Of a DNA stretch of 64,000 nt, positions 54,641 through 64,000 are shown piece by piece; within the stretch, counting starts at the first letter, position 1, and each line of letters begins with the position of its first letter. This DNA is from Pseudoalteromonas undina. Lineage in GTDB: Bacteria; Pseudomonadota; Gammaproteobacteria; Enterobacterales; Alteromonadaceae. The position numbers and the translations under genes were made by a program. The notes below the pieces were generated by a model. That model made no database searches, was not told the origin of the DNA, and was given only the letters and a program-made list of their open reading frames with translations. Location: the NCBI RefSeq assembly GCF_000238275.3, contig NZ_AHCF03000002.1:248001-312000 (forward strand). The letters are read 5' to 3'.

Positions 54641-54926
54641 ATTGGCAATCAGCCAAGTTGATGAGCAGCATTTACGAGTTACTGGTGAATTGACTCATAA
54701 CTCAATTGGCAATGAACGGCTTCTGAACACTAAGCGACAAACTAAGCATAAAACCCTTTATTTTGACCTAACTGAGGTCACAAGGGTTGACACAGCCGGC
54801 TTAGCTTGGTTAATTCACTCTTTTACAGAATTTAAGCAGCAAGGCATTCGCCTTGAATTGCAAAACCCACCTGAACAACTGCAAAACCTTATGCAGTTGG
54901 GTCAGGTTACAACCCTATTTGAGTGA
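54633..54926 (+). CDS. mlaB: STAS-domain protein MlaB
   Basis: A 97-residue cytoplasmic STAS protein, an accessory subunit that stabilises and stimulates Mla[25 protein letters not shown] contains the conserved Asp-Thr pair at the tip where STAS proteins act. Overlap with mlaC shows coupling. Confidence 0.92.
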   Translation: MSKLAISQVDEQHLRVTGELTHNSIGNERLLNTKRQTKHKTLYFDLTEVTRVDTAGLAWLIHSFTEFKQQGIRLELQNPPEQLQNLMQLGQVTTLFE

Positions 54927-54931
54927 GAGTT

Positions 54932-55189
54932 ATGGAAACGAGTCAAGTCGAAACATTATTACGCGACGAACTTCAGTTAGCTGAAGTACATGTAAAAGCC
55001 AATGGCAGTCATTATGAAGTAATTGCAGTTGGTGAATGCTTTGACGGATTAAGTCGTGTTAAAAAGCAACAGTTAGTGTATGGCCCATTAATGAATACTA
55101 TTTCAGATGGTACCATTCATGCTGTTTCTATCCGCGCTTTTACTCCGACTGAGTGGAAACGTGAGCAAAAATTCATTTTACCGCAATAA
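54932..55189 (+). CDS. ibaG: BolA family protein IbaG
   Basis: An 85-residue BolA-like protein ([53 protein letters not shown]). Proteins of this type bind iron-sulfur glutaredoxins. IbaG (YrbA) is the acid-linked member always near murA. The ATG at 54932 is chosen; a GTG at 54923 would overlap mlaB. Confidence 0.92.
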   Translation: METSQVETLLRDELQLAEVHVKANGSHYEVIAVGECFDGLSRVKKQQLVYGPLMNTISDGTIHAVSIRAFTPTEWKREQKFILPQ

Positions 55190-55203
55190 ATAAGGCCCCT
55201 TAG

Positions 55204-56463
<1,260 letters not shown>

Positions 56464-56479
56464 TTAGTCTAATACATAA

Positions 56480-56507
56480 AAAACGCGATGACCTATCGCG
56501 TTTTTTT
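56480..56507. terminator. Bidirectional terminator between murA and degS
   Basis: AAAACGCGAT and ATCGCGTTTT pair around GACCT, with A and T tracts outside, serving both convergent genes. Confidence 0.88.
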
Positions 56508-56537
56508 ATGTCTAATGCCAAAGTATAAATAAGCGCT

Positions 56538-57644
56538 TTATAGTTTGGTTTCAAGCTCCGCAACCGTCACCATTATTTTTTCTATTTCACCATTACGGTA
56601 TAGCTCAAACTCAATTTCTTTACCTGGCTCGGTCCCACCTATTTTTTTCAATACATTTTGTGGATTAGCCACAGAAAGTCCGGCAATTTTAATCACAATG
56701 TCTTGTTCTTCAATGCCCGCTTGCCATGCTGGACCTAAAGGGTCTAAGTTGGTAATACGCATGCCTGCAACGGGCGTTAAGCTATCATTGACCTCTTTGC
56801 CTGTACTATCTACTGCGGTGCCTTCAAAGCCCAAATAGCCACGTACAACTCGTCCATGGCGAATAAGTTTACCCATAACTTCTTTAGCAAGGGTGTAAGG
56901 TACAGCAAAAAATATTCCCTGAATGTTTAAGTTCTCACGGGTTTTAAATTGGGCAGAAGTTATCCCCACTAAGTCGCCATTAGAATTTACCAGTGCCCCC
57001 CCTGAGTTGCCCACGTTAATGGCAGCATCCATTTGCAATAAATTATTGTAGGGGCTGTCAGTAATTTTTTGCTTACCGGTGGCGCTAATGATCCCCTGAG
57101 TAATTGTTTGCCCTAAATTTAATGGGTTGCCAATTGCTAACACCAAATCACCGACACTTGTGGTGTAGTTGTCATTAACAGGGATAACGGGGAGGTGGTT
57201 GGCATTTATTTTTAATAATGCTAAATCGGTAATGGTATCAAAACCAATAAGTTGCACATCAAAAAAGCGCCTACCATCGGTAAGAATGACCAGTATTTGA
57301 TCGGCATTATTGATCACATGGTAGTTAGTTAATATATAGCCATCGGGTGACATGATCACGCCAGAACCGAGCTCTTGCACGGTATTTTGGCGCTTATAGC
57401 GTGGCTCTTTAGAAATACTCTCTGAAAAAATAGTGACAACCGATGGTGCCGCGCGTTTAACCGCATCCGAAAAGCTTAAATGGCTTGTGGTCATTGCGCT
57501 TGGCAGGGGAACATTAGGTAGTAATGCAGTACGCATGTTAGGGCTGAAAAAAACCACTAAAAAAGCAATGCCTAAACCGGCAAACAAAGGAGGAAGTACA
57601 AATTTTAGAAGTTTTAGCACGATATTCTTATTGTTAGTGAGCAA
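56538..57644 (-). CDS. degS: Site-1 envelope-stress protease DegS
   Basis: A 368-residue inner-membrane-anchored serine protease (VLPPLFAGLGIAFLVVFF) that starts release of sigma-E by cutting RseA. The catalytic triad is His in LTNYHVINNAD, Asp in TITDLALLKI and Ser in NVGNSGGALVNSNGDLVG. One C-terminal PDZ domain (GMRITNLDPLGPAWQAGIEEQDIVIKI) senses unfolded porins. It follows degQ but is separated from it by a terminator, so it probably has its own promoter. Confidence 0.95.
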   Translation of the reverse strand: MLTNNKNIVLKLLKFVLPPLFAGLGIAFLVVFFSPNMRTALLPNVPLPSAMTTSHLSFSDAVKRAAPSVVTIFSESISKEPRYKRQNTVQELGSGVIMSPDGYILTNYHVINNADQILVILTDGRRFFDVQLIGFDTITDLALLKINANHLPVIPVNDNYTTSVGDLVLAIGNPLNLGQTITQGIISATGKQKITDSPYNNLLQMDAAINVGNSGGALVNSNGDLVGITSAQFKTRENLNIQGIFFAVPYTLAKEVMGKLIRHGRVVRGYLGFEGTAVDSTGKEVNDSLTPVAGMRITNLDPLGPAWQAGIEEQDIVIKIAGLSVANPQNVLKKIGGTEPGKEIEFELYRNGEIEKIMVTVAELETKL

Positions 57645-57660
57645 TCCCTTTATGATGGCA

Positions 57661-57692
57661 CAAAAAAAATAACAGCGGCAAGTGCCGCTGTT
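57661..57692 (-). terminator. Terminator after degQ (minus strand)
   Basis: AACAGCGGC and GCCGCTGTT pair around AAGT; read on the minus strand it is followed by a TTATTTTTTTT tract. It separates degQ from degS. Confidence 0.85.
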
Positions 57693-57707
57693 ACTTTTAT
57701 TGTATTA

Positions 57708-59060
57708 TTACTGAATTAATACAAAGATAGACTCGCGTCCGCGTTTAACACCTAACACAATATTACCTTGAATATCGTCGATAATTTGGTTCATATCGCG
57801 AATGCTTTCTACCCGTTGACGGTTTACTTGCACAATAACATCGCCTTCTTCAAGGCCAACCCGTGCTGATGGTGAACGAGGATCGACAGAGGTTACCTCA
57901 ATCCCTTTCATTTTGTTTTTCTTCACGTTTTCAAGTGTTGCACCTTGGAATGCTGGGTGTAACTCTTCACCTGCAGCGGTAATTCCTGATGCGCCATCTA
58001 GGGTAACTTCAACGTTTTTAACTTTACCGTCACGGTAAATTCCTAGCTGTACTTCACGGCCTTCACCTAAAGTGGCAATTTTGCTTCGCAGTTCATGGAA
58101 GCCACTAATTTCACTGCCATTAATGCTAATAATCACATCGCCTGCTTTAATACCGGCTTTGCTGGCAGCTGTATCATCGAGTACCTGCATAACGTAAGCA
58201 CCTTGTTTAACATCAAGCTGCTGTGCTTTGGCAAGGCCTGCATCAAGAGGGCGGCCTGAAATACCTAGCGAGCCACGGCGTACTTCACCATGTTCTACAA
58301 TTTGATCAACAAGGTTTTTCATCATGTTTGATGGAATAGCAAAACCAATCCCCACATTACCACCCGATGCACCTAAAATAGCGGTATTAATACCAATTAA
58401 CTCACCGTTTAAATTAACTAAAGCGCCACCTGAGTTACCTTGGTTAATCGCGGCATCGGTTTGAATGAAATCTTCGTAACCTTCAATATTTAAACCACTA
58501 CGACCTAATGCGCTAACAATACCAGAGGTAACTGTGTGGCTTAAACCAAAAGGATTACCAATTGCAACGGCAAAATCACCGACACGTAAGTCATCTGAGT
58601 TAGCAAGTTTTACAGCGGTTAATTCATCTGCGTCTATTTGTAGTAGCGCAATATCAGATTCTTTATCGCTGCCAATTTTTGTTGCCTCATATTCGCGGCC
58701 ATCTTCGAGGGTAACCACCATTTTTTCGGCGTCTTGTACTACATGGTTGTTGGTAACCACATAGCCTTTATCGGCATCAATAATAACTCCAGAGCCTAAA
58801 CCACTAAACTGTCGCTTTTGGCTACGTGGCTGCGGGTTGCCAAAAAAGAAATCGAGTGGGTCACCGCGTCGACGCACTTCTTTAGAGCCTGAAACCTGAA
58901 TACTCACTACACCTGGCGTGATTTGCTCAAGCATAGGGGCAAGTGTTGGTAATTGTTGACCATTAACGGCAACCGGCAACTTAGCAAACGAGGCGGTTGG
59001 ACTTAATAATAAGCTAGTAGATAAAATAGCAGCACTGATAAGTGATAATTTCATTTTCAT
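57708..59060 (-). CDS. degQ: Periplasmic serine protease DegQ
   Basis: A 450-residue DegP/DegQ-type protease and chaperone with a signal peptide (ILSTSLLLSPTASFA). The triad is His in VTNNHVVQDAEK, Asp in ESDIALLQID and Ser in NQGNSGGALVNLNG. Two PDZ domains follow (GAYVMQVLDDTAASKAGIKAGDVIISING; GIEVTSVDPRSPSARVGLEEGDVIVQVN). The loop before the catalytic His is short, as in DegQ rather than DegP. The gene order zapG-degQ-degS matches E. coli. Confidence 0.93.
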   Translation of the reverse strand: MKMKLSLISAAILSTSLLLSPTASFAKLPVAVNGQQLPTLAPMLEQITPGVVSIQVSGSKEVRRRGDPLDFFFGNPQPRSQKRQFSGLGSGVIIDADKGYVVTNNHVVQDAEKMVVTLEDGREYEATKIGSDKESDIALLQIDADELTAVKLANSDDLRVGDFAVAIGNPFGLSHTVTSGIVSALGRSGLNIEGYEDFIQTDAAINQGNSGGALVNLNGELIGINTAILGASGGNVGIGFAIPSNMMKNLVDQIVEHGEVRRGSLGISGRPLDAGLAKAQQLDVKQGAYVMQVLDDTAASKAGIKAGDVIISINGSEISGFHELRSKIATLGEGREVQLGIYRDGKVKNVEVTLDGASGITAAGEELHPAFQGATLENVKKNKMKGIEVTSVDPRSPSARVGLEEGDVIVQVNRQRVESIRDMNQIIDDIQGNIVLGVKRGRESIFVLIQ

Positions 59061-59084
59061 AGTCAGGGTTTACTCCACTTAAAA

Positions 59085-59115
59085 AGCAAAAGGCTGCAAT
59101 AAGCAGCCTCAAAAA
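59085..59115 (-). terminator. Terminator after zapG (minus strand)
   Basis: AGGCTGC and GCAGCCT pair around a 5-nt loop; on the minus strand TTTTGCTTTTT follows. It isolates zapG from degQ. Confidence 0.75.
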
Positions 59116-59182
59116 AGTATATCAGTAAGATAAAACAACAAAGCTGTTATATCTAAAGACTATGGGGTCAAAAAAAAGTTCA

Positions 59183-59617
59183 TCAAGATGCTTTAGAAGT
59201 ATTCACATCACCTGCAAATAAACCTGATTTACCCGACACATAATCGGCTGGTTGAGCATCGGCGTTTGAGCGGTCTGAGCTACGTTCTTTTAATGACGCT
59301 TGTAACTGCTCTGTGGTTTCTTTAGAGAAAAACGGTTCAGCAGGAGCTTTATTTCTGTCTTCAAGTAACAGTTGATTGGTTTCTTCAACATGACTTAATA
59401 ACTGATCGTAGTTTTCTTTCATTTTGTTTACTAACTTACCAGTACTTGCTAAATGGTCGGCTACATCTTGGCGATACTGCTCTAAAGTATGCTTAGCTTG
59501 CTCTGCTTGTTGCTCTAACTCATCTTGTTTAAATTGTTTTTTAGTGACAAAGGCACCAACGAAAAATGCAGCAATAGCAACCACTATCACTAAGCCTACC
59601 CATGTAAATGTACCCAT
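59183..59617 (-). CDS. zapG: ZapG/YhcB (DUF1043) membrane protein
   Basis: A 144-residue inner-membrane protein. One N-terminal helix (WVGLVIVVAIAAFFVGAFVT) is followed by a long coiled coil (KQFKQDELEQQAEQAKHTLEQYRQDVADHLASTGKLVNKMKENYDQLLSHV) and a disordered C-terminal tail. In E. coli YhcB helps coordinate cell division and envelope growth. It is divergent from zapE, with AGAGGTG before its ATG. Confidence 0.93.
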   Translation of the reverse strand: MGTFTWVGLVIVVAIAAFFVGAFVTKKQFKQDELEQQAEQAKHTLEQYRQDVADHLASTGKLVNKMKENYDQLLSHVEETNQLLLEDRNKAPAEPFFSKETTEQLQASLKERSSDRSNADAQPADYVSGKSGLFAGDVNTSKAS

Positions 59618-59750
59618 AAATTCACCTCTTTGCGAAAATAACTAAAAATATTTAGTTCAATAATAATTCATACTAAGTCTAATATACCCTGAGTATTGAT
59701 GCGTGTTAATATGCATTACAAATTAAACTGTGTTTTAACTGTAAATAGAT

Positions 59751-60839
59751 ATGACTCCTTGGCAAACATACCAGCAAGACCTTCAACGCGATGACTTTGT
59801 ACATGACGCAGCACAAGAAAATGCAGTTCGTCATTTACAGCGTTTATACGACGATTTAACACAAGCAAAACCGCAATCTAAAGGTTTTTTTGCAAAGCTT
59901 TTTAATAAAGCTGAACCCGCACCTATAAAAGGATTGTACTTTTGGGGTGGCGTAGGCCGAGGTAAAACTTACCTAGTTGATACTTTTTACGAAGCTTTGC
60001 CTGGCGATAGAAAAATGCGAGTGCATTTTCACCGCTTTATGCACCGAGTGCACGATGAGCTTAAAAAATTAAACAACACAGCAAACCCTTTAGAAACAGT
60101 AGCAGATATTTTTAAAGCTGAGACTGACATTATCTGTTTTGATGAATTTTTTGTTCAAGACATTACCGATGCCATGTTACTCGGTGGTTTAATGGAAGCG
60201 CTATTCGCTCGCGGTATTGTGCTGGTTGCCACGTCAAATATTGTACCTGACGACTTATACCGCAATGGTTTACAGCGTGCCCGTTTTTTACCGGCTATTG
60301 CCTTAGTGAACAAGCATACTGAAATAGTTAATGTGGATTCAGGTGTTGATTACCGATTGCGAACTCTTGAACAAGCAGAAATTTTTCATAGCCCGCTTGA
60401 TGAACAAGCAGATAAAAACCTATTCGAATATTTTGATAAGCTCTCGCCGGAAGTCGGTAAACTAGACACCCCAATCGAAATAGAAGGGCGAATGATCAAA
60501 ACTCGTAAGGTGTCTGATTGCATCGTCATGTTTGAATTTAGCGAACTGTGTGAAACGGCCCGTAGCCAAGTTGATTACATGGAAATAAGCCGATTATATA
60601 ACACGGTGATTTTATCTAACGTGAAACAGCTTGGGCAAAATAATGATGATGCAGCAAGGCGTTTTATTGCGTTGGTAGATGAATTTTATGAGCGTAATGT
60701 AACGTTAATTATCTCTGCAGAAAAACCCATTACCGAGCTGTATACACAAGGCAATTTAAACTTTGAATTTAAACGCTGTATTAGTCGTCTGCAAGAAATG
60801 CAATCGTTAGAGTATTTAGCCCGAGAGCATTTAGCTTAA
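59751..60839 (+). CDS. zapE: Cell division ATPase ZapE (canonical copy)
   Basis: A 362-residue AFG1-like ATPase. Walker A is GGVGRGKT at 66-73, and Walker B is IICFDEFF. VATSNIVPDDLYRNGLQRARFLPAI and RFIALVDEFYERNVTLIISAEKPI follow. Position beside zapG, degQ and degS equals the E. coli locus, so this is the orthologue of zapE, which contacts the FtsZ ring and is needed under some stress conditions. The other family member in this window is at 11671-12780. Confidence 0.95.
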   Translation: MTPWQTYQQDLQRDDFVHDAAQENAVRHLQRLYDDLTQAKPQSKGFFAKLFNKAEPAPIKGLYFWGGVGRGKTYLVDTFYEALPGDRKMRVHFHRFMHRVHDELKKLNNTANPLETVADIFKAETDIICFDEFFVQDITDAMLLGGLMEALFARGIVLVATSNIVPDDLYRNGLQRARFLPAIALVNKHTEIVNVDSGVDYRLRTLEQAEIFHSPLDEQADKNLFEYFDKLSPEVGKLDTPIEIEGRMIKTRKVSDCIVMFEFSELCETARSQVDYMEISRLYNTVILSNVKQLGQNNDDAARRFIALVDEFYERNVTLIISAEKPITELYTQGNLNFEFKRCISRLQEMQSLEYLAREHLA

Positions 60840-60859
60840 AATACGAAGGTTAGAGTTAA

Positions 60860-60890
60860 CGGGCTGCGAGCTTCGGGTCTCGAGCAAAAC
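60860..60890. repeat. G+C-rich repeat related to the thiC-thiO spacer
   Basis: The stretch reads CGGGCTGCGAGCTTCGGGTC then TCGAGCAAAAC. Its reverse complement shares TTGCTCGA, GACCCG and AGCTCGCAGC with 23501-23532. It lies between zapE and its terminator. Confidence 0.6.
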
Positions 60891-60906
60891 ACCTAACTTC
60901 TAAATA

Positions 60907-60966
60907 AAAAAACCTTGCGATGTTAACCGCAAGGTTTTTTTATTTCTCGAACCTCGAACCTCGAAC
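60907..60966. terminator. Bidirectional terminator with CGAACCT repeat tail
   Basis: AAAAACCTTGCG and CGCAAGGTTTTT pair (60907-60941) between convergent zapE and gor. The T run is followed by TTTCTCGAACCTCGAACCTC (60943-60962), three units of a 7-bp word related to the tRNA-leader heptamer. Confidence 0.85.
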
Positions 60967-62328
60967 TTATCTCATGGTAACAAACTCTTCCGACCCCGTA
61001 GGGTGTAGTGCAACCACGGCATCAAAATCAGCCTTAGTCGCGCCCATTTTCATGGCGACTGCAAAGCCCTGAATCATTTCATCAACAGTAAAACCAATAC
61101 CGTGTAAACCTACTACTTTTTCATCATCACCTGCACACACTAACATCATATTACAGGCTTGGCGGTGCTGAGTAACGGCAGTGTACATAGCTGCAAAGCT
61201 CGATTTATATACTTTTACATTTTCGCCGCCGTACTGAGAAATAGCTTCTTGCTCAGTTAAGCCAATTGTGCCGATAGGTGGATGGCTAAATACTACGGTT
61301 GGTACTAGGCTGTAGTCCATTTTTAAATCGTTCGGCAATTCTTTATTAAATAAACGCTCCGATAGAGTACGACCCGCTTTAACAGCAACCGGTGTAAGCT
61401 CAATACCATTTTCGATAATATCACCCACAGCGTATACATTTTCAGCTGTGGTGTTTTGGTATTCATCTACTTTTACATAACCGCTTTCGTTTACTTCTAC
61501 GCCAGCTGCAGCAAGGTTAATTTTATCAGTTGTTGGCGTGCGGCCTATAGCCCAAATAACCTGATCAACATTTTCGCTGTAACCATTCTCAAAGTGAATT
61601 GTTAAGCTGCCATTAGCCTCTTTTACCACTTCTTTTGGCGAACACTCGGTATGTAGAGTAGGGCCTTCTTTAGCCATAATATCAACCAGTGTGTCGATAA
61701 TGTATGGGTCGAAGGTGCGCAGCGGTTTGCTCTTACGAACAAATAAGTGAGTTTGTGTACCTAGGCTGTGCAAAACACCCGCAATTTCCACGGCAATATA
61801 ACCGGCACCAACAACAGCAACACGTTTAGGTTGTTCGTTCAGCTCAAAAAAGCCGTTTGAATCAATACCGTGTTCAGCGCCTGGAATGTTAGGAATAGTA
61901 GGGCGTCCGCCTACGGCAACTAAAATATGATCAGCTGTATAGTGCTCGCCATTTACTTCAACGGTTTTACTATCAACAAACTTTGCAAAACCTTTGATCA
62001 CAGTTACGCCATTTTTAGCTAAACCATTATCATAGCCTTTGTGAATACGGCCAATATAGGCTTCACGGCTTTCTACTAGCTTTGACCAGTCAAAGCCTTT
62101 AACTTCAACATCAAAACCGTAATCAGGAGCATAAAGATTAATTGCTTCAGCAACTTGAGCGCCATGCCACATTACTTTTTTAGGAACACACCCTACGTTT
62201 ACGCAGGTGCCACCCATGTGTTTAGCTTCAATTAATGCTACTTTTGCGCCACGCATTGCTGCACGGTTAGCTGATGCAATACCACCACTACCGCCACCAA
62301 TTGCAATGTAATCAAAATGCTGAGCCAT
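60967..62328 (-). CDS. gor: Glutathione-disulfide reductase
   Basis: A 453-residue flavoenzyme keeping glutathione reduced with NADPH. The FAD motif is [15 protein letters not shown]. The redox disulfide is Cys42-Cys47 in [18 protein letters not shown] binding is [19 protein letters not shown] with later [12 protein letters not shown], and the C-terminal [12 protein letters not shown] carries the catalytic His of the partner subunit. The 250-bp gap to prlC is non-coding, with no feature I can name. Confidence 0.97.
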   Translation of the reverse strand: MAQHFDYIAIGGGSGGIASANRAAMRGAKVALIEAKHMGGTCVNVGCVPKKVMWHGAQVAEAINLYAPDYGFDVEVKGFDWSKLVESREAYIGRIHKGYDNGLAKNGVTVIKGFAKFVDSKTVEVNGEHYTADHILVAVGGRPTIPNIPGAEHGIDSNGFFELNEQPKRVAVVGAGYIAVEIAGVLHSLGTQTHLFVRKSKPLRTFDPYIIDTLVDIMAKEGPTLHTECSPKEVVKEANGSLTIHFENGYSENVDQVIWAIGRTPTTDKINLAAAGVEVNESGYVKVDEYQNTTAENVYAVGDIIENGIELTPVAVKAGRTLSERLFNKELPNDLKMDYSLVPTVVFSHPPIGTIGLTEQEAISQYGGENVKVYKSSFAAMYTAVTQHRQACNMMLVCAGDDEKVVGLHGIGFTVDEMIQGFAVAMKMGATKADFDAVVALHPTGSEEFVTMR

Positions 62329-62578
62329 GTTTAATCCTCTAAATATTAATTTAACTTTTCTGTGCCGATGATAGCATATGCGATGAGCAAGTCACTTGTT
62401 CGGGGCTGCTAAAATCTATCAAACATCCTTCATCAAACGAAAGATATGCTATTTCAGATCAAGCTGCTAGGTGATCATTTAAAGATACACACTCGTTAAC
62501 TAGTAAAACAGGTTTCCCCTTGTATTTACGTATTTTGCCCCAACTTCATTTTTATATTTGCACAAACTGAGAATGACT

Positions 62579-64000
62579 ATGAGCAATGCACAAACAAATC
62601 CCCTTATTGGGCTTGAAGGACTTCCTCCTTTTTCAAAAATAAAGCCTGAGCATGTAGTACCGGCATTAAAAAAAGGTATTGAGCACTGTCGCAGTGCAAT
62701 TGATGATGTATTAGCAAAGCAATCATACACCTGGAATGATTTAGTATTACCCCTTGAAGAAGCTGACGATAAACTATCGCGATTGTTTTCACCGGTATCG
62801 CATTTGAACTCGGTGATGAACAACGATGAACTTCGCGAAGCTTATGAGCAGTGTTTACCGCTTATTTCTGAATATTCTACTTTTGTTGGCCAACACCAAG
62901 GCTTATATGAGGCTTACAGCGCGCTTTATAATAGCGATGAATTTAAAACACTCACTACCGCTCAGCAAAAAACCGTTACCAACGCATTGCGTGACTTTAA
63001 GCTTTCAGGCATTGCACTAAATCCTGAGCAGCAAAAACGCTACGGTGAAATTAGTGCGCGTTTATCAGAGCTTGCTTCAAAATTTGGTAATAATGTGATG
63101 GATGCCACGCTTGCATGGCATAAGCATATTACCGATGAAAGCCAGCTAGCGGGTTTACCAGAATCAGCACTGGCATTAGCGGCCGATACAGCAAAAAGTA
63201 AAGACTTAGAAGGCTGGGTATTCACTCTCGATTTCCCTTCTTACTTACCTATAATGACTTACGCAGACGACCGTGAACTTCGCAAAGAAACATACACCGC
63301 GTTTTCTACTCGTGCATCCGATCAAGGGCCAAATGCAGGAGAGTTTGATAACTCGGCGATAATGAGTGAAGAACTGGCACTGCGTCATGAGTTAGCACAG
63401 TTACTAGGCTTTAATAATTACGCCGAAAAATCGTTAGCTACAAAAATGGCAGAATCACCTGCACAGGTATTTTCATTTTTAGAAGATTTAGCCGCTAAAT
63501 CTAAGCCACAAGCAGAGCAAGAGCTTAAAGAGTTGCAACAATATGCAGAGCAACAGCACGGTATTAGTGAACTACAGGCATGGGACTTTGGTTATTACAG
63601 CGAAAAGCTAAAGCAAGAAAAATACGCGATTTCAGATGAAGTATTACGCCCATACTTCCCTGCCGATAAAGTGCTTAGTGGTTTGTTTGAAACGGTTAAC
63701 CGCTTATTTGGTATTACAGTTAAAGAGCAAAAAGACATCGATACTTACCATAAAGATGTGCGCTTTTTTGAAATTTACGATAGCAACAATACTTTACGTG
63801 GCCGTTTTTACTTAGATTTATACGCCCGTGACCACAAGCGTGGTGGTGCGTGGATGGATGACTGTATGGGTCGTAAAGTGCGTGCTAATGGTGAACTTCA
63901 AACACCAGTTGCTTACTTAGTGTGTAACTTTAATAAAGCGATTGGCGATAAGCCTGCTTTGTTTACCCATAATGAAGTAACCACACTGTTCCATGAGTTT
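62579..64000 (+). CDS. prlC: Oligopeptidase A (partial, cut by window end)
   Basis: The first 474 codons of an M3-family zinc peptidase. It starts MSNAQTNPLIGLEGLPPFSKIKPEHVVPAL, the usual OpdA/PrlC start, and continues through LAEKSLATKMAESP-like helices to FYLDLYARDHKRGGAWMDDCMGRKV and FTHNEVTTLFHEF. The frame is open to the last base and stops within the HEFGH zinc motif. The enzyme degrades signal peptides and other short peptides in the cytoplasm. No stop or frameshift is seen in the visible part. Confidence 0.95.
   Translation, partial: MSNAQTNPLIGLEGLPPFSKIKPEHVVPALKKGIEHCRSAIDDVLAKQSYTWNDLVLPLEEADDKLSRLFSPVSHLNSVMNNDELREAYEQCLPLISEYSTFVGQHQGLYEAYSALYNSDEFKTLTTAQQKTVTNALRDFKLSGIALNPEQQKRYGEISARLSELASKFGNNVMDATLAWHKHITDESQLAGLPESALALAADTAKSKDLEGWVFTLDFPSYLPIMTYADDRELRKETYTAFSTRASDQGPNAGEFDNSAIMSEELALRHELAQLLGFNNYAEKSLATKMAESPAQVFSFLEDLAAKSKPQAEQELKELQQYAEQQHGISELQAWDFGYYSEKLKQEKYAISDEVLRPYFPADKVLSGLFETVNRLFGITVKEQKDIDTYHKDVRFFEIYDSNNTLRGRFYLDLYARDHKRGGAWMDDCMGRKVRANGELQTPVAYLVCNFNKAIGDKPALFTHNEVTTLFHEF

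Overview
The window reads as a stretch of core chromosome from a marine gammaproteobacterium of the order Alteromonadales, most likely Pseudoalteromonas or a close relative. This is inferred from moderately low G+C, protein families typical of that group (DUF3034, TIGR03899, TIGR04219, DUF2333, DUF3016, DUF5117-type metalloprotease), a very long TonB-dependent receptor, and gene orders shared with Escherichia coli at several loci. I see no prophage, integrase, transposase, CRISPR array or recognisable defence island. Nearly all the DNA is ordinary coding sequence, and the less ordinary signals lie in small operons and in the spaces between genes.

Layout. 1-3.8 kb: a tightly overlapping operon with the end of a secreted protein, a membrane GGDEF-EAL protein, a DUF3034 outer-membrane protein and a lipoprotein-type truncated haemoglobin. 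3.8-15.3 kb: mixed housekeeping genes (GT25 glycosyltransferase, 3-mercaptopyruvate sulfurtransferase, fbp, a large zinc metalloprotease, rsuA, a first ZapE-like ATPase, galE, small unknowns). 15.3-17.9 kb: the elongation factor P set epmB, efp and epmA. 18-20.1 kb: a TonB-dependent receptor. 21.2-27.9 kb: a thiamine operon thiC-thiO-thiS-thiG-thiDE-thiF behind a TPP riboswitch with its own terminator. 28-31.1 kb: psd, rsgA, orn and a tRNA-Gly(GCC) array of three intact copies and one broken copy. 31.2-34.4 kb: yjbQ, cheX, zur, marC and dusA. 34.6-38.3 kb: a Psp stress cluster with a likely sigma-54 promoter, then a copper chaperone and envelope proteins. 38.3-43.6 kb: two minus-strand genes, a YgiQ radical SAM protein and mgtE.

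43.7-56.5 kb holds two divergent envelope operons with E. coli-like order. On the minus strand are yrbG-kdsD-kdsC-lptC-lptA-lptB-rpoN-hpf-ptsN-rapZ-ptsO (Kdo synthesis, LPS export, sigma-54 and nitrogen PTS). On the plus strand are mlaFEDCB-ibaG-murA (phospholipid retrograde transport and peptidoglycan precursor synthesis). 56.5-60.8 kb holds degS, degQ, zapG/yhcB and the canonical zapE, again in the E. coli neighbourhood. The window closes with gor and the first 474 codons of prlC, cut inside its HEFGH zinc motif.

The observations I would follow first are: (1) the c-di-GMP / DUF3034 / lipoprotein haemoglobin operon at the left edge; (2) a dispersed intergenic element made of an ACACCGCG hairpin plus a short conserved tail, found only at convergent gene junctions; (3) a G+C-rich word-type repeat present in inverse orientations at two places; (4) a 7-bp tandem repeat just before the first tRNA-Gly; (5) two full-length ZapE-type ATPases in one 64 kb window. 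No clearly new multi-gene system is proven here. All functions are assigned by reading motifs and recalled families, without database searches.
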